Below are positions 45,283 through 55,277 of a stretch of 64,000 nucleotides of DNA, one piece after another. Made by a program: the position numbers and the translations under genes. The notes beneath the pieces were generated by a model. It saw nothing but the letters and a program-made list of their open reading frames with translations, ran no database searches and was not told the origin of the DNA. The DNA comes from an uncultured Litoreibacter sp. (GTDB lineage: Bacteria; Pseudomonadota; Alphaproteobacteria; Rhodobacterales; Rhodobacteraceae): positions 982,001-1,046,000 of the forward strand of contig CANLUY010000001.1 of assembly GCA_947494435.1 (NCBI GenBank). Reading direction: 5' to 3'. Each line of letters opens with the position of its first letter. Position 1 is the stretch's first letter.

Positions 45283-47919
45283 ATCCTTGAGTTCATAAAG
45301 AAGCTGCAAGGCTTCGCGGGGTGTCAGCTCGTCGGGAAGAACGTCTTCCAAACGGGCATCAACCTGCGAGGCCCTTTGCTTTTGTGGTGCAGGTGTCGGT
45401 GTGGCTGAGAAAAGTGGTAGATCGTCGATCAGTGCTTTTGGATTAGCGGCCCCTTCCCGCTCGCCCTTTTCCAATGCGTCCAGAACAATCCGCGCTCGTT
45501 CGACAACTGCTTCCGGAAGTCCGGCCAGTTTTGCGACCTGCACACCATAAGACCTGTCCGCCGCGCCTTTCCTGACTTCATGCAGGAAAATCACGTCGCC
45601 TTCCCATTCTTTCACAGCAACTGTCGCGCAATCCACGCCGTCCAGTTTTGAGGCCAGAGCGGTCAATTCGTGATAGTGCGTCGCAAACAACGCGCGGCAG
45701 GAATTGACGTCGTGCAAGTGTTCCATCGTGGCCCACGCGATGGAGAGGCCGTCATAGGTCGCGGTCCCTCGGCCGATTTCATCTAAGATTACCAAGGCGC
45801 GACTGTCTGCTTGGTTCAAGATCGCCGCTGTTTCGACCATTTCAACCATAAAAGTCGATCGGCCACGCGCAAGATCATCGGACGCTCCCACACGGCTGAA
45901 CAGTTGCGAAACAACACCGATATGGGCGTAAGAGGCCGGTACGTAAGACCCTATTTGGGCCAAAAGCGCGATAATCGCGTTCTGGCGCAGGAATGTCGAT
46001 TTACCGGCCATGTTCGGACCAGTCAGCAACCAGATGTTTGCGTTGTCGTCTTCCGCTGACAGGTCGCAAGAGTTCGCAATGAACGGGCTTCCACTTTGTG
46101 CTTTCAGCGCGCGCTCAACCACGGGATGTCGCGCATCTTGGATGTCAAACGCACGGCTTTCGTCGATGACGGGGCGCGTCCAATTCTCTGCCGTGGCTAG
46201 ATCAGCCAAGGCAGCTGCCAGGTCAATTTCGGACAGCGCGTCTGATGCTGGCGTTAGCGTCGGCGCAGCGTCATGGATTAGTGCACATAGTTCTGCAAAG
46301 ATGCGCTTCTCGATTTCGATCGCGCGTCCGCCAGCATTCAGGATTTTCGTCTCTAACTCGGACAATTCAACTGTTGTGAACCGAACTTGGTTCGCAGTCG
46401 TCTGGCGATGAATAAACCGTTCGGACAAAGGTTCTGAGAGCATTTTTTCTGCGTGGGTGCTGGTCGTCTCGATAAAGTAGCCCAGCACATTGTTATGCTT
46501 AATCTTTAACGCCGTGATGCCCGTTAGCTGGGAGTATTCTGCCTGCATCTCAGCGATGACCTTTCGGCCCTCGTCCCGCAGCTTGCGAACCTCATCCAAA
46601 TCGGCATCGTAACTGGCAGCGATGAAACCACCATCACGTGCTAAAAGTGGTGGCTCTGCAGTTAATGCGGCACCTAGTTGATCGATAAGCGCATCATGAC
46701 CTGTCAGGTCCGATAACCTAGAATTCAGACTGGTAGGTAGATCAAATTTGCTTAGGAGTTTTGACAGAAACAGACACTGTTCCAGCCCATTTCGTATCGC
46801 TGCAAGATCACGGGGTCCCGCGCGATCCAATGAAATTCGCGACAAAGCGCGATCAATATCGGGTACTTTGCGAAGAGCGTCGCGGGTTTGGTTTACGGCG
46901 TCCGTGCTTTCAAAGAAAAAATCGACACCAGACAACCGCTCTTCAAGCGTTTCGATATGTGTTGATGGGCTTCCGATGCGGCGGTCCAAAAGGCGACTGC
47001 CGGCAGCCGTCACCGTTCGGTTAATGGTCGAGATCAAGGAGCCCTCTGTCCCGCCGGCAAGCGATCGCGTGAGTTCAAGATTGCGTCTCGTCGCGGCATC
47101 AATCTGCATAACGCGATTGGCCTGTTCACGGACCGGCGGGTTGAGCCGAGGCATCCGACCCTTCTGTGTGATGTCGAGGTAATCGAATATCGCGCCCATT
47201 GCGGACAGCTCCGCGCGGGTAAATTGTCCGAATGCATCGAGTGATCCAACCTGAAAGAACTCAAGTAACCGCTTTTCGGCCGAAGTGCTGTCGAAACTGG
47301 ACCTGCTTAGGGGCACGGATGCAGCACCGGTTTCAGAAATATGTGTATCGAAATCATCGAAACTTGTTTCGGATAACAGAACTTCGCGTGGGGCAAGCCG
47401 CGCCAGATCAGGGCCTAACCGGATCAATGGACAAGGTGTGACGCGGAAAGCTCCGGTGGAGATATCGACCCAAGCCAGTGCAAACTCGCCCCGAATTTCG
47501 GCGAAAGCGGCCAGATAGTTGTTGCGACGTGCGTCGAGTAAGCTGTCTTCTGTTAACGTTCCGGGCGTCACGAGGCGGATAACATCACGCTTTACGACAG
47601 ATTTTGAGCCGCGCTTTTTCGCTTCTGCTGGGCTTTCCATTTGTTCGCAAACGGCGACGCGGAAGCCCTTGCGGATGAGCGACAGCAAATAGTTTTCTGA
47701 AGAGTGCGCCGGGACACCGCACATCGGAATGTCTTGGCCCAAATGCTTTCCGCGTTTGGTTAACGCGATGTCCAAAGCTTCCGCCGCGGCGATGGCATCA
47801 TCAAAAAACATCTCGTAAAAATCGCCCATCCGGTAGAATAACAGCGCGTCAGAATATTGCGCTTTGATCTCCAGAAATTGCGCCATCATTGGCGTGACGG
47901 ATGCGTTAGTTGTGGCCAC
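45265..47919 (-). CDS. mutS: DNA mismatch repair protein MutS
   Basis: An 884-residue MutS, the mismatch sensor. The mismatch-binding domain begins TPMMAQFLEIKAQYSDALLFYRMGDFYEMFFDDA with the Phe-x-Glu motif at YEMF/FYEMF. The ATPase domain has Walker A LTGPNMAGKSTFLRQ, then DDLARGRSTFMVEMVETAAIL and Walker B VILDEIGRGT. The C-terminal tail includes a tetramerisation-type segment. The start is GTG 47919; an ATG ten codons in (47889) is an alternative. Its 3' end overlaps grpE and its 5' end faces maeB over 129 bases. Confidence 0.97.
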   Translation of the reverse strand: MATTNASVTPMMAQFLEIKAQYSDALLFYRMGDFYEMFFDDAIAAAEALDIALTKRGKHLGQDIPMCGVPAHSSENYLLSLIRKGFRVAVCEQMESPAEAKKRGSKSVVKRDVIRLVTPGTLTEDSLLDARRNNYLAAFAEIRGEFALAWVDISTGAFRVTPCPLIRLGPDLARLAPREVLLSETSFDDFDTHISETGAASVPLSRSSFDSTSAEKRLLEFFQVGSLDAFGQFTRAELSAMGAIFDYLDITQKGRMPRLNPPVREQANRVMQIDAATRRNLELTRSLAGGTEGSLISTINRTVTAAGSRLLDRRIGSPSTHIETLEERLSGVDFFFESTDAVNQTRDALRKVPDIDRALSRISLDRAGPRDLAAIRNGLEQCLFLSKLLSKFDLPTSLNSRLSDLTGHDALIDQLGAALTAEPPLLARDGGFIAASYDADLDEVRKLRDEGRKVIAEMQAEYSQLTGITALKIKHNNVLGYFIETTSTHAEKMLSEPLSERFIHRQTTANQVRFTTVELSELETKILNAGGRAIEIEKRIFAELCALIHDAAPTLTPASDALSEIDLAAALADLATAENWTRPVIDESRAFDIQDARHPVVERALKAQSGSPFIANSCDLSAEDDNANIWLLTGPNMAGKSTFLRQNAIIALLAQIGSYVPASYAHIGVVSQLFSRVGASDDLARGRSTFMVEMVETAAILNQADSRALVILDEIGRGTATYDGLSIAWATMEHLHDVNSCRALFATHYHELTALASKLDGVDCATVAVKEWEGDVIFLHEVRKGAADRSYGVQVAKLAGLPEAVVERARIVLDALEKGEREGAANPKALIDDLPLFSATPTPAPQKQRASQVDARLEDVLPDELTPREALQLLYELKDLSRSG

Positions 47920-48048
47920 GAATTTCCCCCCGGGCTCGCGTGTTGAGGGACATTACAAACCGCATAGCCCATGTGAAAGGCCCAATCGGTTGTCTGATCG
48001 GGAAAGCGCCGTTAACACTGTTTCTTGGCCCAACAGGAATAATTTACC

Positions 48049-50307
48049 ATGTCAAAGAACAACCGCGTCACCGATGAAGAAGCGCTGAGCTACCATTTAG
48101 AGCCTTCGCCGGGGAAGATTGAGATTAACGCATCGACGCCAATGGCGACGCAGCGTGATCTGTCGCTGGCCTATTCGCCGGGCGTTGCTGTGCCAGTCGA
48201 AGCCATCGCTGAGAACCCGGGCACAGCGTATGATTATACGACAAAGGGCAATATGGTCGCGGTGATCTCAAACGGGACAGCAATCCTGGGGCTTGGAAAC
48301 TTGGGCGCATTGGCCTCAAAGCCGGTGATGGAAGGCAAGTCGGTTCTGTTCAAGCGCTTCGCCGATGTGAATTCCATAGACTTGGAATTGGATACGGAAG
48401 ACGCGGACGAGTTCATCAATGCCGTCCGGCTTATGGGCCCATCCTTTGGTGGCATTAACCTTGAAGACATTAAAGCGCCAGAATGTTTCATCATCGAACA
48501 GCGCTTGCGCGAAGAAATGGACATTCCAGTTTTCCATGACGACCAGCACGGGACGGCTGTGATTTGTGCGGCTGGTTTGCTGAATGCGCTGCATCTGACG
48601 GGCAAGAAAATTGAAGATGTGAAGATCGTTTTGAACGGTGCTGGTGCGGCTGGAATTGCTTGTGTCGAACTGATCAAGGCGATGGGTGCGAAACACAACA
48701 ATTGCATCGCTTGTGACACGAAGGGCGTCATTTATCAGGGCCGGACTGAAGGAATGAACCAGTGGAAGTCCGCGCATGCCGCGAAGACGGATGACCGGAC
48801 CCTGGAAGACGCGATGCGCGGTGCTGATGTGTTTCTAGGGGTCTCCGCCAAAGGGGCTGTTACGCAAGACATGGTTAAGAGCATGGCCGACAATCCGGTG
48901 ATCTTTGCTATGGCAAACCCCGACCCAGAGATCACACCAGAGGATGCGCATGAGGTGCGGCCAGATGCGATTGTAGCGACGGGCCGCTCTGACTATCCAA
49001 ACCAGATCAATAACGTCCTGTGTTTCCCGTATCTTTTCCGCGGCGCCTTGGATATTCGCGCTCGCACGATCAATGACGCGATGAAGATTGCGTGTGCTGA
49101 GGCGCTCGCAGAACTGGCGCGGGAGGACGTGCCAGACGAAGTTGCGATGGCGTACGGGCGCAAATTGGCCTTTGGTAGAGACTATATTATCCCTACACCG
49201 TTTGATCCGCGTTTGATTTACAAGATTCCGCCTGCTGTTGCGAAAGCCGGAATTGATACCGCGGTCTCCCGTAAGCCGATTGTCGACTTTGACCGGTATG
49301 AAGCGGACCTCCGCGCGCGCATGGATCCAACTGCGACGATGCTGCAGGGGTTGCACAATCGTGCCCGTAAAACGCAAGCGCGGATGATTTTTGCGGAGGG
49401 GGATGATCCTCGTGTGCTCCGCGCGGCGGTGAACTACCAACGATCCGGGTTCGGGGAGGCGCTGGTTGTCGGACGCGAGGACGATGTGCGTCAGAAGTTG
49501 GAAGAAGCGGGGATGGCAGATGCCTATCGTGAGTTAACCATCGTTAACGCGCGGAATTCCGTTCATTTGGATGACTACAAGGCGTTTTTGTACGAGCGTT
49601 TGCAGCGCAAAGGCTATGATCATCAGGATGTGCATCGACTGGCGGCGCGGGACCGGCATGTTTTCTCAGCCCTCATGTTGGCAAATGGGCACGGCGACGG
49701 TTTGGTGACCGGGGCGACCCGAAAATCTGCGCATGTTTTGGGTCTATTAAACCATGTTTTGCCTGTTTCTGAAGAAGATGGCGCCGTCGGCGTCACTGCG
49801 CTTTTGCACAAAGGGCGCATTGTTTTGATCTCTGATACGCTGGTGCATGAATGGCCGGATGAGCAGGACCTAGCGCATATTGCGGTGCGTGCGGCGGGTA
49901 CCGCGCGATCCCTCGGGCTTGATCCGCGTGTCGCCTTCGTCAGTTTTTCGACCTTCGGCTATCCAATGAGCGAACGGGCGGAAAAGATGGGTGTTGCGCC
50001 CGCTGTGTTAGAAAAAATGGGCGTAGATTTTGAGTTTGATGGAGAGATGAATGTCGATGTGGCTCTAAACCCCGATGTTCAGGCGAATTACCCGTTCTGT
50101 AAGCTGACCGGGCCCGCCAATATTCTGGTTGTCCCTGCGCGCCACTCTGCTTCGATCTCTGTCAAGCTGATGCAAGAGATGGGCGGTGCCACAGTGATCG
50201 GGCCGATTTTGAGCGGATTGGAGCAGCCCATTCAGCTGTGTTCGACCACAGCCACTGCAAATGACATTCTGAACATGGCGGTGATGTCGGCCTGTCGGGT
50301 TGGCTAA
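48049..50307 (+). CDS. maeB: NADP-dependent malic enzyme with phosphotransacetylase-like domain
   Basis: A 752-residue two-domain malic enzyme converting malate to pyruvate and CO2 with NADP. The malic enzyme half (to about residue 430) has YSPGVAVPV, GNLGALASKPVMEGK, FHDDQHGTAV and the dinucleotide loop LNGAGAAGIACVEL. The C-terminal 320 residues resemble phosphotransacetylase but in this family act mainly in regulation by acetyl-CoA rather than catalysis. Length matches MaeB. It stands alone, divergent from mutS, convergent to dnaJ, with a shared terminator between. Confidence 0.95.
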   Translation: MSKNNRVTDEEALSYHLEPSPGKIEINASTPMATQRDLSLAYSPGVAVPVEAIAENPGTAYDYTTKGNMVAVISNGTAILGLGNLGALASKPVMEGKSVLFKRFADVNSIDLELDTEDADEFINAVRLMGPSFGGINLEDIKAPECFIIEQRLREEMDIPVFHDDQHGTAVICAAGLLNALHLTGKKIEDVKIVLNGAGAAGIACVELIKAMGAKHNNCIACDTKGVIYQGRTEGMNQWKSAHAAKTDDRTLEDAMRGADVFLGVSAKGAVTQDMVKSMADNPVIFAMANPDPEITPEDAHEVRPDAIVATGRSDYPNQINNVLCFPYLFRGALDIRARTINDAMKIACAEALAELAREDVPDEVAMAYGRKLAFGRDYIIPTPFDPRLIYKIPPAVAKAGIDTAVSRKPIVDFDRYEADLRARMDPTATMLQGLHNRARKTQARMIFAEGDDPRVLRAAVNYQRSGFGEALVVGREDDVRQKLEEAGMADAYRELTIVNARNSVHLDDYKAFLYERLQRKGYDHQDVHRLAARDRHVFSALMLANGHGDGLVTGATRKSAHVLGLLNHVLPVSEEDGAVGVTALLHKGRIVLISDTLVHEWPDEQDLAHIAVRAAGTARSLGLDPRVAFVSFSTFGYPMSERAEKMGVAPAVLEKMGVDFEFDGEMNVDVALNPDVQANYPFCKLTGPANILVVPARHSASISVKLMQEMGGATVIGPILSGLEQPIQLCSTTATANDILNMAVMSACRVG

Positions 50308-50310
50308 AGT

Positions 50311-50343
50311 GGGTAAAGAAAAGGCGGGGTAATTCCCCGCCTT
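50311..50343 (-). terminator. intrinsic terminator of dnaJ (possibly bidirectional)
   Basis: AAGGCGGGG (50321-50329) pairs with CCCCGCCTT (50335-50343) around a 5-base loop. Read on the minus strand it is followed by TTCTTT, four bases past the dnaJ stop; on the plus strand the tail is only GCTTT, weaker for maeB. Confidence 0.85.
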
Positions 50344-50346
50344 GCT

Positions 50347-51480
50347 TTAGTTTGAGCCGTCCCAGAAGGATTTAACCTTCTTGAAGAACCCCGATAGTTC
50401 GGGGTTGTTTTCTTCGCTCATCTTTTCAAACTCGCGCAGTAACTCTTTTTGTTTGCTGGTCAGATTGACGGGTGTTTCAACAGCCAGCTCAATGAACATG
50501 TCGCCCTGCCCACCGCCGCGCAGCGCTGGCATCCCTTTTGAGCGCAACCGCATCTGCCGACCGGATTGACTGCCTGCAGGGACTTTGACCCGAGAGCGTC
50601 CGCCGTCGATGGTCGGCACTTCGACATCACCACCAATAGCGGCCGTCGTCATGGATACGGGCACGCGGCAAAACAGGTCCACACCGTCACGCTGGAACAG
50701 CGGGTGTTCTTTTACTTCGATGAAAATATACAGATCGCCCGCGGGTCCACCGCGCAGCCCGGCTTCGCCCTCGCCCGCAAGACGAATGCGGGTTCCGGTT
50801 TCGACACCTGCCGGAATGTTCACGGATAGCGAGCGCTCTTTTTGCTCGCGGCCTGCGCCACCGCACGAATTACACGGGTTCTTAATGATCTGACCGACGC
50901 CCGAACAGGTTGGGCAGGTCCGTTCAACTGTGAAGAACCCCTGCTGCGCACGGACTTTACCCATACCGGAACAGGTCGGGCAGTTTTGCGGCTCCGCACC
51001 GCCTTCCGCGCCAGTGCCTTCACAGGATGTGCAAGAGACCGACGTCGGAACGGTGATCGCTTTTTGCATCCCGTTATAGGCTTCTTCCAACTCGATGCGC
51101 AGGTTGTACCGCAGGTCCGAGCCGCGCGACGCACGTTGTCGTCCGCCGCGTTGACCGCCACCCATGAAGTCGCCGAACAGATCTTCGAACACATCCGAGA
51201 ACGCGCTGGAATAATCACCGCCACCAGGACGTCCACCGCCACCGCCCATGCCACCTTCAAAAGCTGCATGACCGTAGCGATCATAGGCAGCCTTTTTGTC
51301 GGCATCTTTCAGAACTTCATACGCTTCATTGGCCTCTTTGAACTGCGCTTCGGCCTCAGGGTTGTCCTGATTTCGGTCTGGGTGCAATTGCTTAGCCTTT
51401 TGACGATACGCTTTCTTCAGCTCGTCAGCGGATGCGCCTTTGGCGACTCCAAGAATGTCGTAATAGTCACGTTTTGCCAT
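50347..51480 (-). CDS. dnaJ: co-chaperone DnaJ
   Basis: A 377-residue type I DnaJ. The J domain has the H33-P34-D35 triad, followed by a G/F-rich segment with [13 protein letters not shown], four CxxCxGxG zinc repeats ([32 protein letters not shown]), and the C-terminal substrate-binding domains. It stimulates DnaK's ATPase and delivers clients. It lies 77 bases downstream of dnaK in the same direction; a GC hairpin between the two (51510-51530) may lower its expression relative to dnaK. Confidence 0.97.
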   Translation of the reverse strand: MAKRDYYDILGVAKGASADELKKAYRQKAKQLHPDRNQDNPEAEAQFKEANEAYEVLKDADKKAAYDRYGHAAFEGGMGGGGGRPGGGDYSSAFSDVFEDLFGDFMGGGQRGGRQRASRGSDLRYNLRIELEEAYNGMQKAITVPTSVSCTSCEGTGAEGGAEPQNCPTCSGMGKVRAQQGFFTVERTCPTCSGVGQIIKNPCNSCGGAGREQKERSLSVNIPAGVETGTRIRLAGEGEAGLRGGPAGDLYIFIEVKEHPLFQRDGVDLFCRVPVSMTTAAIGGDVEVPTIDGGRSRVKVPAGSQSGRQMRLRSKGMPALRGGGQGDMFIELAVETPVNLTSKQKELLREFEKMSEENNPELSGFFKKVKSFWDGSN

Positions 51481-51509
51481 TTTTCAGCTCTCCCCTGAAA
51501 ACCGCAAGA

Positions 51510-51530
51510 CCGGCCGCATTTCTGGGCCGG
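51510..51530 (-). other. hairpin between dnaK and dnaJ
   Basis: CCGGCC (51510-51515) pairs with GGCCGG (51525-51530) across a 9-base loop in the 77-base dnaK-dnaJ gap. No T-run follows on the minus strand, so it is not a full terminator; it could stabilise or attenuate the transcript. Confidence 0.4.
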
Positions 51531-51557
51531 CCTCACGTGGTTCAGGTTGTTCCGCGA

Positions 51558-53486
51558 TCACGCGCGCTTGTCTTCGTCGTCCAGGTCTTCAAAGTCTGCA
51601 TCGACGATGTCGTCGTCTACGCCGCGGGGCGTATCGTCTGGCTCGGCATCCGGATCAGGCTGCGCTGCCGCTTCATCCTGGCTAGCTTTGTAGATCGCTT
51701 CGCCAAGTTTCATCGACGCTTCGGTCAGGTTCTGGATGCCGCCTTTGATCTTACCTGCGTCTTGAGTTTCCAGAGTTTCTTCCAGAGCTTTCATTGCAAG
51801 TTCAATCGCTTCAACGGTAGAGCCGTCAACCTTGTCGCCGTGATCTTCCAGCGACTTCTTGGTCGAGTGTATCAGGCTTTCGGCTTGGTTGTTGGCTTCA
51901 ACCAGTTCCTTCTTCTCTGCGTCAGCCTCGGCATTCGCCTCAGCGTCTTTGACCATTTGTTCGATGTCCTCATCGGACAGACCACCAGAGGCTTGGATCG
52001 TGATCGCTTGCTCTTTGCCAGTGCCTTTGTCTTTCGCACCGACCGAAACGATGCCGTTGGCATCAATATCAAAGGTCACTTCGATCTGTGGCAATCCACG
52101 TGGCGCTGGCGGAATCTCTTCCAGGTTGAACTGGCCGAGGATCTTGTTGTCCGCCGCCATCTCACGCTCACCTTGGAACACGCGGATCGTCACTGCGTTT
52201 TGGTTGTCCTCGGCGGTAGAGAAGATTTGCGACTTCTTCGTTGGGATCGTCGTGTTGCGATCGATGAGACGTGTGAACACGCCACCGAGCGTTTCGATAC
52301 CAAGTGACAGAGGTGTCACGTCCAGCAGAACCACGTCTTTGACGTCGCCTTGCAGAACACCGGCTTGAACAGCCGCACCCATCGCAACAACTTCGTCCGG
52401 ATTTACACCTTTGTTCGGCTCTTTCCCGAAGAACTTGGACACTTCTTCCACGACTTTCGGCATGCGGGTCATGCCACCCACAAGTACGATCTCGTCGATG
52501 TCACCAGTGGACAGGCCCGCATCCTTCAGTGCTTCTTTACACGGCTTGATTGAGTTCTTGATCAGGTCAGAAACAAGGCTCTCCAGTTTCGAGCGTGTCA
52601 GCTTCATGACCATGTGCAGCGGCTGGCCGCCTTTCGGGTCCATGGAAATAAACGGCTGGTTGATCTCTGTCTGCTGGCTGGAAGAAAGTTCGATCTTCGC
52701 TTTCTCAGCAGCTTCTTTCAAACGCTGCAGCGCCATCTTGTCTTTGGTCAGGTCGACGCCGTTCTCTTTTTTGAACTCGTCAGCAAGATAAGACACGATG
52801 CGCATGTCGAAGTCTTCACCACCAAGGAACGTGTCGCCGTTGGTGGATTTCACCTCAAACAAGCCGTCGTCAATTTCGAGGATTGTGATGTCGAATGTAC
52901 CACCACCAAGGTCATAAACCGCGATGGTTTTTGTTTCTTTCTTATCGAGGCCATAGGCCAACGCAGCCGCAGTCGGCTCGTTGATGATACGCAGTACTTC
53001 GAGGCCCGCAATCTTACCGGCGTCTTTCGTCGCCTGACGTTGCGCGTCGTTGAAGTAAGCGGGCACGGTGATCACAGCTTGGTCGACGTCTTCGCCAAGA
53101 TAACTTTCCGCTGTCTCTTTCATCTTTTGCAGGATGAATGCAGACACTTGAGCGGGCGAATACTTGTCGCCACCGGCTTCGACCCATGCGTCGCCATTGC
53201 CGCCGTCGACGATGTCAAACGGCATGTTCTTCTTGTCTTTCGCGAGGTCTTTGTCGTCAAAACGACGACCGATTAGACGCTTCACAGCGAAGACAGTGTT
53301 GGAGGGGTTGGTCACAGCTTGGCGCTTGGCGGCCTGACCGACCAGACGCTCATCATCTGTAAATGCAACGATAGAGGGGGTTGTGCGTGCGCCCTCGGAG
53401 TTTTCAATCACGCGAGGTTGCGAGCCGTCCATGATGGCCACGCAGGAGTTGGTTGTACCGAGGTCGATACCGATGACTTTTGCCAT
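51558..53486 (-). CDS. dnaK: molecular chaperone DnaK
   Basis: A 642-residue Hsp70. The ATPase domain begins [21 protein letters not shown] and includes [21 protein letters not shown] and [17 protein letters not shown]. The substrate-binding domain follows ([23 protein letters not shown]). The C-terminus ends in an acidic EPDD-rich lid tail ([14 protein letters not shown]). ATG 53486 is preceded on the minus strand by AAGGA and, about 125 bases further up, by an RpoH-like promoter. The dnaK-dnaJ order is standard; grpE is with hrcA about 6.3 kb away. Confidence 0.98.
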   Translation of the reverse strand: MAKVIGIDLGTTNSCVAIMDGSQPRVIENSEGARTTPSIVAFTDDERLVGQAAKRQAVTNPSNTVFAVKRLIGRRFDDKDLAKDKKNMPFDIVDGGNGDAWVEAGGDKYSPAQVSAFILQKMKETAESYLGEDVDQAVITVPAYFNDAQRQATKDAGKIAGLEVLRIINEPTAAALAYGLDKKETKTIAVYDLGGGTFDITILEIDDGLFEVKSTNGDTFLGGEDFDMRIVSYLADEFKKENGVDLTKDKMALQRLKEAAEKAKIELSSSQQTEINQPFISMDPKGGQPLHMVMKLTRSKLESLVSDLIKNSIKPCKEALKDAGLSTGDIDEIVLVGGMTRMPKVVEEVSKFFGKEPNKGVNPDEVVAMGAAVQAGVLQGDVKDVVLLDVTPLSLGIETLGGVFTRLIDRNTTIPTKKSQIFSTAEDNQNAVTIRVFQGEREMAADNKILGQFNLEEIPPAPRGLPQIEVTFDIDANGIVSVGAKDKGTGKEQAITIQASGGLSDEDIEQMVKDAEANAEADAEKKELVEANNQAESLIHSTKKSLEDHGDKVDGSTVEAIELAMKALEETLETQDAGKIKGGIQNLTEASMKLGEAIYKASQDEAAAQPDPDAEPDDTPRGVDDDIVDADFEDLDDEDKRA

Positions 53487-53610
53487 AGCTCAAGGTCCTT
53501 CTTACTAGCGGCGATGTTGTGGAAAACGAGCCCATTCCGGCCCTCGTCCTCCGATCCCATTTTGAACCGTGGGGCCAAGTGATTTCGGCCCTTATCGGAT
53601 TTCGTTGGGT

Positions 53611-53639
53611 ATATAGGGACGGGGCCTAGGTGCTGCAAG
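53611..53639 (-). promoter_or_regulatory. candidate RpoH (heat-shock sigma) promoter of dnaK
   Basis: On the minus strand, CTTG (53639-53636) and CCTATAT (53617-53611) are 18 bases apart, matching the alphaproteobacterial heat-shock promoter pattern CTTG-N17/18-CYTATNT. A start near 53603 would give an untranslated leader of about 115 bases. Confidence 0.55.
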
Positions 53640-53725
53640 GCGCGGAGGGCCCGGAATCTGCGCAAAACGCGACTAAATCCCGCAAAATTCTTGAGACCAC
53701 ATCATCTTGAGGTTTCTATGACACT

Positions 53726-54339
53726 ATGAAGCCAAATCTATCCATCCGCGGATTCCAGATTTACGAGAAATTTCTGGATGACGACGCACAACGCGCCCTT
53801 ACTGCAGAATTGCGCGCGCTGATCGTGACTACGCCAATGGTTCAGCCGGTTTTGGCGGGCGGTCGACGCATGTCCGTGCGCATGACGTCGCTGGGCAAAC
53901 TGGGCTGGGTCGCGGATGCAGCGGGCTACAAATACCAGAGTCATCATCCGAACGGGCAACCATGGCCTGCGATTCCACCTTCCGTTCTGAATATTTGAAA
54001 ACCGTCTCAGGCGTCGGGCGCCCGCCGGATTGTTGTTTGGTGAATTACTACGCTGAAGATGCAAAGATGGGGATGCATCAGGATAAGGATGAAGGCCAGT
54101 TTGACTGGCCTGTTGTCTCCCTCTCTCTGGGGGATGACGCGCTGTTTCGGATGGGTCAGCCCACGCGTGGGGGCAAAACCGAAAGCATCTGGCTGCGCTC
54201 CGGTGATGTCGTCGTAATGGGCGGCGCTGCACGTCTCGCCTATCATGGAGTTGACCGGATTAAGTTCGGCACATCGACCTTGTTGCCCAAAGGGGGACGC
54301 CTCAACCTGACCCTTCGCGTGGTGGAACCCGCGTCTTAG
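53726..54339 (+). pseudogene. alkB: alkB, DNA repair dioxygenase, disrupted by a frameshift
   Basis: Two partial frames together give one AlkB-type 2-oxoglutarate/Fe(II) dioxygenase, which reverses alkylation damage in DNA. Frame one (from ATG 53726) runs through YKYQSHHPNGQPWPAIPPSVLNI and stops at 53998. The next frame carries on at about 53999 with KTVSGVGRPPDCCLVNYY, then MGMHQDKDEG with the iron-binding H-x-D, and LTLRVVEP. One G missing in ATTTG(G)AAAACC near 53997 would restore VLNIWKTVSG. All catalytic residues visible lie after the break, so the product is not functional unless this is a sequencing error. Its end overlaps the convergent permease gene by 4 bases. Confidence 0.85.
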
Positions 54340-55157
54340 CGTCCAGCACTCCAACTCAGCGACGCATTCTTGCGGGTATGGAATTCGCCCATCAAGCCGA
54401 TCATAATCAACACGACCCCGACTGTGATCGGATAGCTGATTGAACTGAAATGCGGGTTGTAGTTGATGAACGCGAAACCCCGCGCCTGATCAATGCTGTG
54501 AAATAGCGGGTTCCAGTCGAAGAACGCGAGGATATAGCCGGGCATTGTGTTTGCGACGAACATCTTGCCTGACGCAATCATATTCGCGCGGCTGTAAACC
54601 ATCGACAATGTGCTGGCCAAACCGGGCAGCCACGGCTTCATGGCGAGAAAGACCATACCAACGGCAACACCAGTGAACCATGCCAGAAGGAACATCCCAA
54701 TCGTCGGCATGGGTTTGTAGATCACGACTGGATGCCAGACGACATGGACGAAAAACAGGATCAGGGACGCGGACAGAACTTGAATGTAAAGCGATGATAA
54801 AGCGGCTGATGCAATCGCAATCGCCGTATTCATCGGCGCATGTTTCATCATTGCCGAGGTCGGACCTTCAGAACCAAACACAGCGCCCATCGCTTTGGTG
54901 TGAGTCAGGAACAAGAAAATGCCCGATAGCAGATACAGGATGAAATCACCGCGGATCGCATTGCCCCGCAATCCGAGCACAGAGAACATCAAGTAGAACG
55001 CGGCCACAAACACGACGGTTTGTAACACATTCGTCGCCAAACCGATAAAGGCGTTACGATGCGACTTCCGGACACTACGCACAGTTGAGAAATAGATCAG
55101 CTCCGCCAGCCCGATGGCCGAGCGAAAGTGCGAGGTGCGTTCTTCAGTTCTGAACAT
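54336..55157 (-). CDS. ABC-2 type polysaccharide export permease (KpsM-like)
   Basis: A 273-residue integral membrane protein of the ABC-2 permease type used in capsule or O-antigen export. It has six hydrophobic segments; the N-terminus (RKSHRNAFIGLATNVLQTVVFVAAFYLMF) and the stretch FLFLTHTKAMGAVFGSEGP are close to KpsM/RfbA-type permeases. No ATPase (KpsT-like) gene lies beside it in this window. It is divergent from cysQ over 120 bases and next to a region of kdsB and glycosyltransferases, which suggests surface polysaccharide export. Confidence 0.8.
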   Translation of the reverse strand: MFRTEERTSHFRSAIGLAELIYFSTVRSVRKSHRNAFIGLATNVLQTVVFVAAFYLMFSVLGLRGNAIRGDFILYLLSGIFLFLTHTKAMGAVFGSEGPTSAMMKHAPMNTAIAIASAALSSLYIQVLSASLILFFVHVVWHPVVIYKPMPTIGMFLLAWFTGVAVGMVFLAMKPWLPGLASTLSMVYSRANMIASGKMFVANTMPGYILAFFDWNPLFHSIDQARGFAFINYNPHFSSISYPITVGVVLIMIGLMGEFHTRKNASLSWSAGR

Positions 55158-55277
55158 CTTGCGTCTGCCTATTTCCGAATGGTGCCTGATCTTACTGTCA
55201 GAAAACTTGCCGATCCGTTAGCAACGCAGCATAAGAAAGGCAAAAGCAGCGCGCAATACACGAGCAGGAGAGCGGCA

